Below are positions 15,984-23,838 of a stretch of 64,000 nt of DNA, piece by piece (position 1 is the stretch's first letter; each line of letters begins with the position of its first letter). The DNA lies in the NCBI GenBank assembly GCA_046160485.1, contig JBJXGV010000010.1:1-64000 (forward strand), written 5' to 3'. Under the pieces are notes generated by a model. It was not told where the DNA came from and did not search any database. It saw nothing but the letters and a program-made list of their open reading frames with translations. Both the position numbers and the translations under genes were made by a program. Source of the DNA: JBJXGV01 sp046160485 (GTDB lineage: Bacteria; Orphanbacterota; Orphanbacteria; JBJXGV01).

Positions 15984-18691
15984 GAGAGAAACTCGAGCAC
16001 TACCAAGAGAAGTTGACGGACCGCGAGAGGCTGGCGGTTTGGGAGCGCGTGCGCGATGCGCGCGGCGCGAGCGGTGCGCTCGACGCGCTGAGCGACGCGG
16101 ATCGGCGGCGCGCGCTGTGGCCGAAGTACCGGCTCGCGGGATCGCTCGCGATCGGGCTCCTCGCGATCGGCGCGGTCGTCGCGGTGCATCGCGCGACGCA
16201 GCCGGAGCAGATCGCCGAGCGGCGCGTCGCGCAGCGTGTCGAGAGTGAGAAGCGCGCCGATCGCACGCGACGCTCGCTCAACTTCGCGTGGCACGGGGAT
16301 TCGACGGACACGGCGCGGCCTGGCTCGTATCCCGAGCCCGACGTGACGATGCTCGCGAAGAAGGGCGCGATCGACGAGATCGCACTCGCGAAGGAAGCGC
16401 TCGATCGCTGGGCGGAGAACACGGTCGGAATCGCGAAACCGAGCGAGACGAGCAGCCGCATCACGGTCGCGGAGACAGCCGATTCGCTCGAGATCCGCGG
16501 CGTCGTCGTCGATGCGAAGAGCGGCGCGCCGATCGCGTTCGCGAACGTGACCCTCGAAGGCACTCACCTCGGCGCGAACACGAGCCTCGACGGAACGTTT
16601 GCGATTCGCGGCCTCGTGCCCGGGACCTACGTTTTGCGCGTGGCGATGCTTGGATTCGCAACGCAGCTGGACAGCGTCCTCGTCGCGCCACGCGCACCGG
16701 CGGAGATCCGCTTCGCGCTCGCCGAGGCGGAGGTGACGACGCTCGCGTCGATCGGCGTGAAGGATCAGGAGCGCCGCGGCGAAGTTGAATCCGCGTCTTC
16801 GAGCACCGCGATCGACACGAAGTACGAGTTCAGGCATCGCGCGCCGACTGACCAGCTTTCCAGCGAGAAGAGTACCGCGATGAATTCGCAGGACGGCCAG
16901 CTTCACGTCCGCGGCGGACGCGCGAGCGAGGCGAAGCGCCTCGCGAACGGACTTCCGTCACCCGACGCGAGCGCCACTGCGGGCATTCAAGAGCTTGGCG
17001 ACGGCGGCCTGATGTCGAGCCCCGCTCAGACTGAAGTGCTCCACTCGCTCGGCAACGGTGGCGGCGGCGGCGGCTGGAGCGCGGCGGCCCTGGGAGCGCC
17101 GCACGTTCCGGTCCACGGCGGCTCGACGCTCCCGAACGACGAAGTCTACGACTCGATGTTCTTCGAGCACTACGGCGTCAATCCGTTCATCCCGACCGAC
17201 GAAGATTCGCAGTCGACGTTCGCGGTCGATGTCGACGCCGCGTCGTACACCGTCGCGCGCCGCTACATCGACGGCGGACACCTGCCGCCTCAGGAAGCCG
17301 CGCGCGTCGAAGAGTTCGTCAACTTCTTCGAGCAGGACTATCCGAGCTTCACCGACGTCGACTTCCGCGTGCTGATCGACGCGGCGCCGTCGCCGTTCGG
17401 CAACGGCTACCAGCTCATGCGCGTCGGCATCAAGGGACGCGAGGTCGATGCGCGCAATCGCAAGCCCGCGAATCTTGTGTTCGTGATCGATACGTCGGGT
17501 TCGATGAATCGCGAAGACCGGATCACGCTCGTAAAGCGGTCGCTCCATCTGTTGCTCGACGAGCTGCGACCGGACGACACGGTCGGGATCGTCGCGTACT
17601 CGAACGACGCGCGCGTCGTGCTCGAGCCGGCGGCGCTCGGCGGCGCCGGCGAAGACGACGAGAGCGATCCGCGCGCGATGCGCGACGGCGCGGGGCGCGA
17701 CGCGCGGCGCGACGATCGCGTTCGGCTCGCGGGCCCCGACGAGGTCGCGCGCGCGATCGACGCGCTCTGGCCCGACGGTGGCACGAACGCCGAGGCAGGC
17801 CTTACGCTCGGCTACGAAATGGCGAGACGCGCATTCCGCCCCGGCGCGATCAATCGCATCATCCTCTGCTCCGACGGCGTCGCGAACATCGGCAGGACCG
17901 GCTCCGAGTCGATCCTCGAGAGCGTGCGGCGCGAGGCCGACCGCGGCATCCATCTCTCGGCGATCGGCGTCGGCATGGGCAACTACAACGACGTGCTACT
18001 CGAACAACTCGCCAATCGCGGCGACGGCAATTACTACTACGTCGACGACATCGACGAGGCGCGGCGCGTCTTCGTCGAGAACCTCACCGGTACTCTTCAG
18101 ACGATCGCGAAGGACGCGAAGGTGCAGGTCGAGTTCGATCCGCGGCTCGTTCTGCGCTACCGGCTGCTCGGCTTCGAGAACCGCGACGTCGCCGACCGCG
18201 ATTTCCGCAACGACGCGATCGACGCGGGCGAGATCGGCGCGGGGCACGAGGTCACCGCGCTCTACGAGGTGAAGCTCGCGAGTGGCGTCACGCGCGGGCG
18301 TCTCGCGGCAGTGCGTCTGCGCTATGCCGCCCCCGAGGATCAGCTCGGCGCCGCGGGTCGCGTGCGCGAGATCGAGACCGGCTTCGACGCGCGCGACATC
18401 GCGCGGAGCTTCGACGCCGCGTCGCCGCGCCTGCGCCTCGCCGCCGTCGTCGCCGAGTTCGCCGAGATCTTGCGTCACAGCTACTGGGCGAAGGAGAACA
18501 CGATCGCCGCGCTCGTGCCGATGGCGCGCGCCCTCGCGCGCGATCTGCCGCGCGACCCCGCCGTCGCCGAGTTCGCGCAGCTCGTCGAGCGCGCCGCCGA
18601 CCTCTCCGACAAGCTCACGCCCGAGGAGCGCCGCGCGCTCGAGCCGCCTCCGCTGCCGGCGGGCATGCGTGATGGCGTTTCGATGCGATAG
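15980..18691 (+). CDS. Membrane protein with carboxypeptidase-regulatory-like, YfbK-type vWA and DUF3520 domains; probable anti-sigma fusion
   Basis: A 903-residue protein coupled to the preceding sigma gene. Residues 1-50 are cytosolic, helical and charged, where an anti-sigma segment would sit. A membrane helix lies at about 53-72 (GSLAIGLLAIGAVVAV). Outside are a carboxypeptidase-regulatory-like domain (~170-250, GAPIAFANVTLEG and GTYVLRVAMLGFATQL) and a short plug-like element (GQLHVRGGRASEAK, ~300) as in TonB receptors. A YfbK-type N-domain follows (TFAVDVDAASYTVARRYI, ~410). A vWA domain with an intact MIDAS (FVIDTSGSMN, ~505; later DGGTNAEAGL) and a DUF3520-like C-terminus complete it. 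The layout suggests an envelope sensor that gates the sigma factor. The Gly-rich linker near 17050-17080 is notable. Confidence 0.85.
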   Translation: MREKLEHYQEKLTDRERLAVWERVRDARGASGALDALSDADRRRALWPKYRLAGSLAIGLLAIGAVVAVHRATQPEQIAERRVAQRVESEKRADRTRRSLNFAWHGDSTDTARPGSYPEPDVTMLAKKGAIDEIALAKEALDRWAENTVGIAKPSETSSRITVAETADSLEIRGVVVDAKSGAPIAFANVTLEGTHLGANTSLDGTFAIRGLVPGTYVLRVAMLGFATQLDSVLVAPRAPAEIRFALAEAEVTTLASIGVKDQERRGEVESASSSTAIDTKYEFRHRAPTDQLSSEKSTAMNSQDGQLHVRGGRASEAKRLANGLPSPDASATAGIQELGDGGLMSSPAQTEVLHSLGNGGGGGGWSAAALGAPHVPVHGGSTLPNDEVYDSMFFEHYGVNPFIPTDEDSQSTFAVDVDAASYTVARRYIDGGHLPPQEAARVEEFVNFFEQDYPSFTDVDFRVLIDAAPSPFGNGYQLMRVGIKGREVDARNRKPANLVFVIDTSGSMNREDRITLVKRSLHLLLDELRPDDTVGIVAYSNDARVVLEPAALGGAGEDDESDPRAMRDGAGRDARRDDRVRLAGPDEVARAIDALWPDGGTNAEAGLTLGYEMARRAFRPGAINRIILCSDGVANIGRTGSESILESVRREADRGIHLSAIGVGMGNYNDVLLEQLANRGDGNYYYVDDIDEARRVFVENLTGTLQTIAKDAKVQVEFDPRLVLRYRLLGFENRDVADRDFRNDAIDAGEIGAGHEVTALYEVKLASGVTRGRLAAVRLRYAAPEDQLGAAGRVREIETGFDARDIARSFDAASPRLRLAAVVAEFAEILRHSYWAKENTIAALVPMARALARDLPRDPAVAEFAQLVERAADLSDKLTPEERRALEPPPLPAGMRDGVSMR

Positions 18692-18737
18692 TTTTCGCGC
18701 CCCACAATCCGAATCCGTCCTGCGCTCGTAGGATGTA

Positions 18738-20285
18738 GTGCGGTTCGTGTCGCGCGACACGACGCACACGGGAGCAGCACTGACGCCAATTCACGGAACT
18801 CGCGCCGCACGCCGGAACGCGGTGCGCGCGACGATCGCACTCATCGCGGCAGCGCTCGCAAACGCCGCGCCGGGCTCGAGCACGAACGCGCACGCCGCCG
18901 GGTGGCGGCAGCACATCGTGCCGCTCGCGAGCGAGCGCGTGCGCGCCGAGTTCGTCAACTGGTACGGCGGCACGGCCGACGCACCCGGAGTCGACACCTA
19001 CACCTTCTTCGCGAGCCAACTTCGCGTCGGCGCGCGCGCGACGTATCCGCGAGTGCAGGCGCTCGTCGAGTTCCAGAACACGCGGCTTGCCGGCCTTCCC
19101 AACGACGCGAGCCTCCCAGCGCCGCGCGGCAACCTCGGACCCGGCGCCGTCTACTACGCCCACACGCGCGAATCCGATCAGGGCGAAACGTTCCTGCGCC
19201 AAGCGTTCGTCGCCGCGCGCTGGAAGGGCGTGCAGGCGGCGCTCGGGCGATTCGAGTACGCCGACGGCCTCGAGACGACTCCCGGCGATCCGACGCTCGT
19301 GTGGTTGAAGCGCGCGCGCATCGCTGAGCGCCTCGTCGGCCCGTACGGCTACACGCACGTCGGCCGCGTCTTCGACGGCGCGCGCCTCTCGGCGGACCGT
19401 CGCGCGTTCAACATCTCCGCGATCGCCGCGCGCCCGACTGCCGGCGGATTCGAAGTCAGCGCGGGACCGCAGCTCGGCGACGTCGACCTCGCGGGCGTGT
19501 CGCTCACCGCGAAGCGCCTCGACGTCGCGCGACCCGCCGACATGCGCGTCGCGTACTTTTTCTACGAGGATCGCCGCGGCGCGGATGGAACGCCGGTACG
19601 CGTCGACAATCGCCCGGCGGCCGTGCGCGCGGAGGATCGCGGCGCGATTCGCATTCACACGCTCGCGGGCCACGCGATCGCGGCCGCGGACATCGGCGCC
19701 GGCCGCGGTGATGCGCTCGCGTGGTTCGCGCACCAATCCGGCGACTGGGGTTCGCAATCGCACCGCGCGTGGAGCGTCGCCCTCGAAGCGGGATACCAGT
19801 TGCCGCGCGTCGCGGGCACTCCGTGGTTTCGCGGCGGCGCCAACGTCGCGTCGGGCGACGCGAACGCGCTCGACGACGAACACCGCACGTTCGTGCCGCT
19901 CCTACCGACGCCGCGAATTTACGCGCAGCTCCCCTTCTACAACGGAATGAATATTCGCGACCTCTTCGCGCACGTCATCGTGCGCCCGCACAGCATGATC
20001 ACGGTCCGAGCCGACTTTCACGAGCTACGCCTTCGCGAGGAGAACGATCTCTGGTATTCGGGAGGCGGCGCGACATCGGAGCGGATCTTCGGCTACGCCG
20101 GAATCGCAGCGGTGCGCGGGACCGATCTGGCGAACGTCGCGGAGATTTCCGTCACCGCGTCGCCGCACCGGCGCGTCACGCTCTACGCGTTCTACGCCTA
20201 CGCGTCCGGCGGTGAGGTCATGCGAAGCGTCTTCGCCGACGCCGACATCCGGTACGGCTACTTCGAGACGACGCTCCGGTACTAG
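18738..20285 (+). CDS. Alginate-export/porin-like outer-membrane beta-barrel protein
   Basis: About 515 residues with a signal-like segment (ATIALIAAALANAAPGSSTNA), then a mature protein of alternating strands typical of the Alginate_export family: RVRAEFVNWYGG, VQALVEFQNTRLAGLP, FVAARWKGVQAALGRFEYAD and DMRVAYFFYEDRR. It ends in an aromatic residue within YGYFETTLRY, matching the terminal barrel strand. Members form outer-membrane channels for acidic sugars or other anions. Start taken as GTG at 18738; TAGGAT at 18729-18734 is a likely -10, so a slightly later GTG (18747) is possible. It follows the vWA gene by 46 bases and could belong to that sigma factor's output, but this is inference. 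Confidence 0.82.
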   Translation: MRFVSRDTTHTGAALTPIHGTRAARRNAVRATIALIAAALANAAPGSSTNAHAAGWRQHIVPLASERVRAEFVNWYGGTADAPGVDTYTFFASQLRVGARATYPRVQALVEFQNTRLAGLPNDASLPAPRGNLGPGAVYYAHTRESDQGETFLRQAFVAARWKGVQAALGRFEYADGLETTPGDPTLVWLKRARIAERLVGPYGYTHVGRVFDGARLSADRRAFNISAIAARPTAGGFEVSAGPQLGDVDLAGVSLTAKRLDVARPADMRVAYFFYEDRRGADGTPVRVDNRPAAVRAEDRGAIRIHTLAGHAIAAADIGAGRGDALAWFAHQSGDWGSQSHRAWSVALEAGYQLPRVAGTPWFRGGANVASGDANALDDEHRTFVPLLPTPRIYAQLPFYNGMNIRDLFAHVIVRPHSMITVRADFHELRLREENDLWYSGGGATSERIFGYAGIAAVRGTDLANVAEISVTASPHRRVTLYAFYAYASGGEVMRSVFADADIRYGYFETTLRY

Positions 20286-20313
20286 TGGCAGGCTCGCGCG
20301 AGCGGGGCGCGCC

Positions 20314-21090
20314 TTACGAACTCTCGAGCACCGTCGGGCCGCTCGGTTGCAGCGGCGCGTCGACGGGCTCGAGCGTCACGTAGAGCCGCGTCACCGGCGC
20401 GGTGTACGACTCGACCGGCACCGGCAGTTGGCTGAGCACTGCGCCCGTGGCATTGAGGCCGAGCTTTCCGCAGTAGACCGGCCGCGCGTCGACCTCGGCC
20501 CACAAGCGGTACGTCATTCCCTCGGGCGGCTCGGGCAGGCCGTGCACCGCGACCGCGGCCTTCTTCGCGTCGAGATCGATGAGGATCGTGCCGGCGGCGT
20601 TCGCGCGGCCGCCCGCGCTCGTCATCGCGAAATCGAGGACGACGTTGGGCTGGTGAAGCACGCCGAACGCTTGATCGCGGAGCTGCATTTCGCGGCGGAG
20701 GCGCGCGTTGTCGAGAACAACGATCGCGAGCATCGCCGCAGCAGCAAGCGCGGCCGCCGGGCGCCAGAAGCGCAGCGCGCTGCGACGGATCACGCGCGCC
20801 GGCGGCGCGGGCGAACTCGAGTGCGCGGTGGCGCGCCGGGCGCTTTCGGCCGTCGCCGACAGCACACGCGCGCGCAGCCGCGCCGGCGGCGCCACAGCGA
20901 CCGGACGCGCGAGCAAGTGCAGCGTCGCGCGGAAGCTCTCGGTCTCCGCGGCGAGTGCGGCATCGTTCGCCACGCGCTGCTCGAACGCCGAGACCTCCGC
21001 CTCGCTCAGCTCTCCGAGCAAGTACGCAATGATCTCGTCGATTCGATCGTCGTTCGGTTCCATCGGCTCGGTCGGCTTCATCGGCGTCAC
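20314..21090 (-). CDS. RskA-type anti-sigma factor
   Basis: A 258-residue regulator. The N-terminal part has the helical anti-sigma domain of RskA/zinc-finger-less type (IDEIIAYLLGELSEAEVSAF followed by EQRVANDAALAAETESFR). A single membrane helix follows (PAAALAAAAMLAIVVLDNA), then a periplasmic RskA C-terminal domain (GTILIDLDAKKAAVAVHGLP and GMTYRLWAEVDARPVYCGKL). In Mycobacterium the homologue RskA binds SigK and is degraded in steps to release it. Start is GTG at 21090. The gene is 33 bases downstream of the sigma gene at 21124 and is the partner by position and by family. Confidence 0.88.
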   Translation of the reverse strand: MTPMKPTEPMEPNDDRIDEIIAYLLGELSEAEVSAFEQRVANDAALAAETESFRATLHLLARPVAVAPPARLRARVLSATAESARRATAHSSSPAPPARVIRRSALRFWRPAAALAAAAMLAIVVLDNARLRREMQLRDQAFGVLHQPNVVLDFAMTSAGGRANAAGTILIDLDAKKAAVAVHGLPEPPEGMTYRLWAEVDARPVYCGKLGLNATGAVLSQLPVPVESYTAPVTRLYVTLEPVDAPLQPSGPTVLESS

Positions 21091-21123
21091 GGTTTCATCG
21101 CAGTCGCGATTAGATGTGTCATG

Positions 21124-21726
21124 TCATTCCACCAGGTCGCGCAGGCGCTCGCGCAAACTCAGAAGAGCGCGCCGCGACCAACTCTTCACGGTTCCGAGCG
21201 GAACACCCGTCGAGACCGCGATCTCGGATTGGCTGAGGCCATCGTAGTACGCGAGCTCGAGCACGCGGCGCTGAGCATGCGGCAGCGCCTCCATCGCGTC
21301 GCGCACGCGCGACGCGCTTTCGTCGAGCGCGAGCTGCTCGAGCGAGCCCGTCGATTCGACCGGCTCCGGCATCTGGCGGCCGACGACCTCGAGCAGCCCA
21401 TCGAGCCGCCGCCGCGATCGAAGCCTGTCGAGCGCGCGCGAGCGCGTCAGCGTCACGAGGTACGCACCGAGCGTACCCCGCGCGGGATCGAAAGCACGGC
21501 GGCGGTAGAGCGCAATGAAAACCTCCTGCGTCAGGTCCTCGGCCTCGTCCGCACTCGCCAGTATCGAACTCGCAAGGCCGAAAACCAGACTCGAGTATCG
21601 ATCGTAGATCGGCGCCATCGCGCTCGGGTCTTCGGCGCCGAGAGCGCGGTACAACTCGTCATCGCCACGCCGCACGGTGTTGCCCCGCCGCACTACCGAG
21701 AACTGTTCCTGAGGCGTCGGCAGCAT
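21124..21726 (-). CDS. ECF sigma factor of SigK type
   Basis: A 200-residue ECF sigma factor paired with the RskA-like gene. Region 2 is visible as IYDRYSSLVFGLASSILA, ADEAEDLTQEVFIALYRR and GTLGAYLVTLTRSRALDRLR. Region 4 is ALPHAQRRVLELAYYDGLSQ followed by SEIAVSTGVPLGTVKSWSRR. The ATG at 21726 has a TAGACT box only 8 bases upstream, so it can be transcribed as a leaderless message from within the end of the DUF4394 gene. The DUF4394 gene immediately upstream suggests that secreted protein is part of the regulon or signal pathway. Confidence 0.9.
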   Translation of the reverse strand: MLPTPQEQFSVVRRGNTVRRGDDELYRALGAEDPSAMAPIYDRYSSLVFGLASSILASADEAEDLTQEVFIALYRRRAFDPARGTLGAYLVTLTRSRALDRLRSRRRLDGLLEVVGRQMPEPVESTGSLEQLALDESASRVRDAMEALPHAQRRVLELAYYDGLSQSEIAVSTGVPLGTVKSWSRRALLSLRERLRDLVE

Positions 21727-21734
21727 CCGGGCTC

Positions 21735-21740
21735 AGTCTA
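21735..21740 (-). promoter_or_regulatory. -10 box overlapping a stop codon, for the sigma gene at 21726
   Basis: Minus-strand TAGACT ends 8 bases before the ATG at 21726, and its first three bases are the TAG stop of the DUF4394 gene. A promoter here would allow autonomous expression of the sigma/anti-sigma pair. Confidence 0.4.
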
Positions 21741-22703
21741 GTTTCCCGCCGCGAAAGGCTTCGGCAACACGGCGAGACCGACCAACCTGAGCGTTCCGTC
21801 GCCAATCGTTCCGAGCGCGACCGCGGCCCCCGTCGCGAGGTCGACGCGATAGAGCACGGAGCCCGTCGCCGCGAACGCACGCTCGCTCTCGCCGGGACCC
21901 GAAAGTATGTCGAAGCCGGACTCGGAATCGAAGTCGACGCCGAGCGAGCCGATCGTGCGCAGCACGCCGTCGTTCGGTGGATCTTGCAGAACGAGAACGT
22001 CGGTGCCCGCGTCGATGTTGAAGAGCTGCGTCGTCGCGGCGCCGGCGATCGAGCGCGTGTACGCGGCCGCGGCGAGGCGCGGGCGCGTTCCGGCGTTCGC
22101 GTCCTTCGGCGCGTACGTCAGCGCGCCGTCCGTCGCCGCCGCGCCGAGATCGACATGCACACGAAGGTTCTGCCCGTTCTCCGCGACGAGCCGAAGGCGA
22201 TCCGCCTGCGGATTGAAATCGAAACCGGAGTGCGTGCCGCCGTCGAACGGCGCCGTGAGCGTGCTCGCGCTCTTGGCCTTGCCGGTCGCCGCGTCGATGA
22301 CGTAGAGGTCGTACCCGTCGGAGAGCGCGTAGAGGCGCGCGTCCGCGGGACGCACGTCGATCCCGACGAGCGTGCCGCTCGCGCCGGTGATCGGCGTCGA
22401 ACTCACGACGCCGGGTGAAGCGGCGTTGAATCTCACGAGCGTATTGTCGTGGGTCAGCGCGACGATCTCGACGTTGTCGGCAATGCCGGATTTCTGAGCG
22501 CTCTGCGAGTGGGCAACGCGCGCCGCGGGCGGCAGCGCCGGCGCGAACGCCGCCGCGACTACCGCGAGCGGAGCGAACCAACGCGCCAGCGGCAACGCAC
22601 GCGAGAACTTCGCGCGACGCCCCCGCGACACGCAGCCCCGCGACGCGCCGCCGGCACAGTTGAGTGTTTTCACGGTTTCGATCACAAGTTCACGTCCCCT
22701 CAA
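21738..22703 (-). CDS. Secreted DUF4394-domain protein
   Basis: About 320 residues with a signal-like region (WFAPLAVVAAAFAPALPPAA), then a DUF4394 beta-propeller-like domain: IVALTHDNTLVRFN, GIDVRPADARLYALSDGYDL, GFDFNPQADRLRLVAENGQN and GTDVLVLQDPPNDGVLRTIG. The function of DUF4394 is unknown. The start is either TTG at 22703 or GTG at 22685, the latter with AGGGGA upstream. It lies between a second DUF4394 gene and the SigK/RskA-like pair, all on one strand. It lacks the WGxIKG tail seen in the neighbouring paralogue, which suggests a different final location. Confidence 0.85.
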   Translation of the reverse strand: MRGRELVIETVKTLNCAGGASRGCVSRGRRAKFSRALPLARWFAPLAVVAAAFAPALPPAARVAHSQSAQKSGIADNVEIVALTHDNTLVRFNAASPGVVSSTPITGASGTLVGIDVRPADARLYALSDGYDLYVIDAATGKAKSASTLTAPFDGGTHSGFDFNPQADRLRLVAENGQNLRVHVDLGAAATDGALTYAPKDANAGTRPRLAAAAYTRSIAGAATTQLFNIDAGTDVLVLQDPPNDGVLRTIGSLGVDFDSESGFDILSGPGESERAFAATGSVLYRVDLATGAAVALGTIGDGTLRLVGLAVLPKPFAAGN

Positions 22704-22721
22704 ACTCTCTACGAGATCAGC

Positions 22722-22748
22722 GGGGGGTCCGGATCGCCCGAACCCCCC
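22722..22748. terminator. GC-rich hairpin between the two DUF4394 genes
   Basis: Six G (22722-22727) pair with six C (22743-22748), and the inner bases extend the stem with one mismatch. There is no T-tract. It may terminate or attenuate transcription after the gene ending at 22782, or protect an mRNA end. Confidence 0.4.
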
Positions 22749-22781
22749 GGGAAGTGAGGCGCGCCGATGTTGTGTTCAGAG

Positions 22782-23693
22782 TTAGCGGTAGATCCCCTTG
22801 ATCGCGCCCCACGTCGTTGCCTCGGTCGCGTTCGGAGGCGGCTCGCCGAAGATGCTCATGCTCCGAATTGTCTGCCCGCCGGCGATGGCGCCGAGCAGCG
22901 TCGCCGATCCGGTCGAGATGTCGAGCGCGTAAAGACTCGAGACGCCGGCCGCGTTGTTGAACGCCGCGTACGCGACGCCCGTCGCGCCCGAGATATCGAA
23001 CGCCGCCACGTTCGAGGGATTCACGCCGAGCGCACCGACCGTATTGAGCACGCCGTTGTTCGGCGGCGACTGCGTCGCGAGAAGATTGAACACCGTCTCG
23101 ACGTCGTAGAGCGTCGTCGTCGCCGGGGGCGGATCGAACGAGTTCGTGTAAGCCGCGGCCACGCAGTACGGATCCTCGCCGAAGTTCGGATCGGCGGCCG
23201 CGTAGCGCAGCGTCGAGTCGACCGCGACGATCGTTCCGAGATCCGGATGCGCGCGAAGATTCTGATCGAGATCGCTGATGATGCGGATGCGATCGACGGT
23301 GGGATTGAAGTCCATGCCGAACTCGGCGCCGTTGAGCGGCGGCGAGAACGGACCCGCGCCGATCGCGGTCGCGACGCCCGTCACGCGATCGATTTCATAG
23401 AGGCGGCTCGAGCTGCCGAGACCGTAGAGACGGCCGACCGGCGCCTTCGGCCGGAAGTCGACCGCGAGAATGTTTTCGCCCGGCATGAGGCCAGTCACGG
23501 GAACGCTGTACGTGATGCTCCCCGGCGTCGCCGTGTCGAAAACCATGAGCGTGTTGGTGGTCGAGACGCAGTACGCGCCCTCTTGCGCGCGCGACGACGC
23601 CGGTGACGCGAGCAGTGCGGCGACGCTGAGCAGACCGGCGGGCACGAGACGCAGACAACGCGAACCGAGCGTTAAGCGGGAACGACTCTTCAC
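22782..23693 (-). CDS. Secreted DUF4394-domain protein with C-terminal WGxIKGxxR tail
   Basis: About 303 residues. The start is GTG at 23693, fixed by a perfect AAGGAGG seven bases upstream; a longer frame has no ribosome site. A signal peptide follows (LVPAGLLSVAALLASPASSR), then a DUF4394 domain (MVFDTATPGSITYSVPVTGL, AVDFRPKAPVGRLYGLGSSS, GMDFNPTVDRIRIISDLDQN). The last residues are EATTWGAIKGIYR. The choice-of-anchor L protein at 53215-54249 ends in SWGRIKGMFR, so this tail looks like a shared sorting or anchoring tag. Two cysteines in the mature protein (GAYCVS and DPYCVAAAY) could pair. Confidence 0.85.
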   Translation of the reverse strand: MKSRSRLTLGSRCLRLVPAGLLSVAALLASPASSRAQEGAYCVSTTNTLMVFDTATPGSITYSVPVTGLMPGENILAVDFRPKAPVGRLYGLGSSSRLYEIDRVTGVATAIGAGPFSPPLNGAEFGMDFNPTVDRIRIISDLDQNLRAHPDLGTIVAVDSTLRYAAADPNFGEDPYCVAAAYTNSFDPPPATTTLYDVETVFNLLATQSPPNNGVLNTVGALGVNPSNVAAFDISGATGVAYAAFNNAAGVSSLYALDISTGSATLLGAIAGGQTIRSMSIFGEPPPNATEATTWGAIKGIYR

Positions 23694-23821
23694 GGAAAAA
23701 CCTCCTTCGCAGGCGCGGGGCCTGCAAGATTGTGGTTGATGCCCAAGTACGCTCGGCGCGGAGAATCGGATGCGGGGGTGCGGAAGATTTCTGGGAAGCG
23801 GTGACCGCGGAAATCGCGATC

Positions 23822-23830
23822 TGATACGCT
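23822..23830 (+). promoter_or_regulatory. Extended -10 promoter box for the defence-like operon
   Basis: TGATACGCT ends 8 bases before the ATG at 23839. It would start a leaderless transcript reading into the whole same-strand array from the SNF2 helicase onward. Confidence 0.5.
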
Positions 23831-23838
23831 GACCCGAC

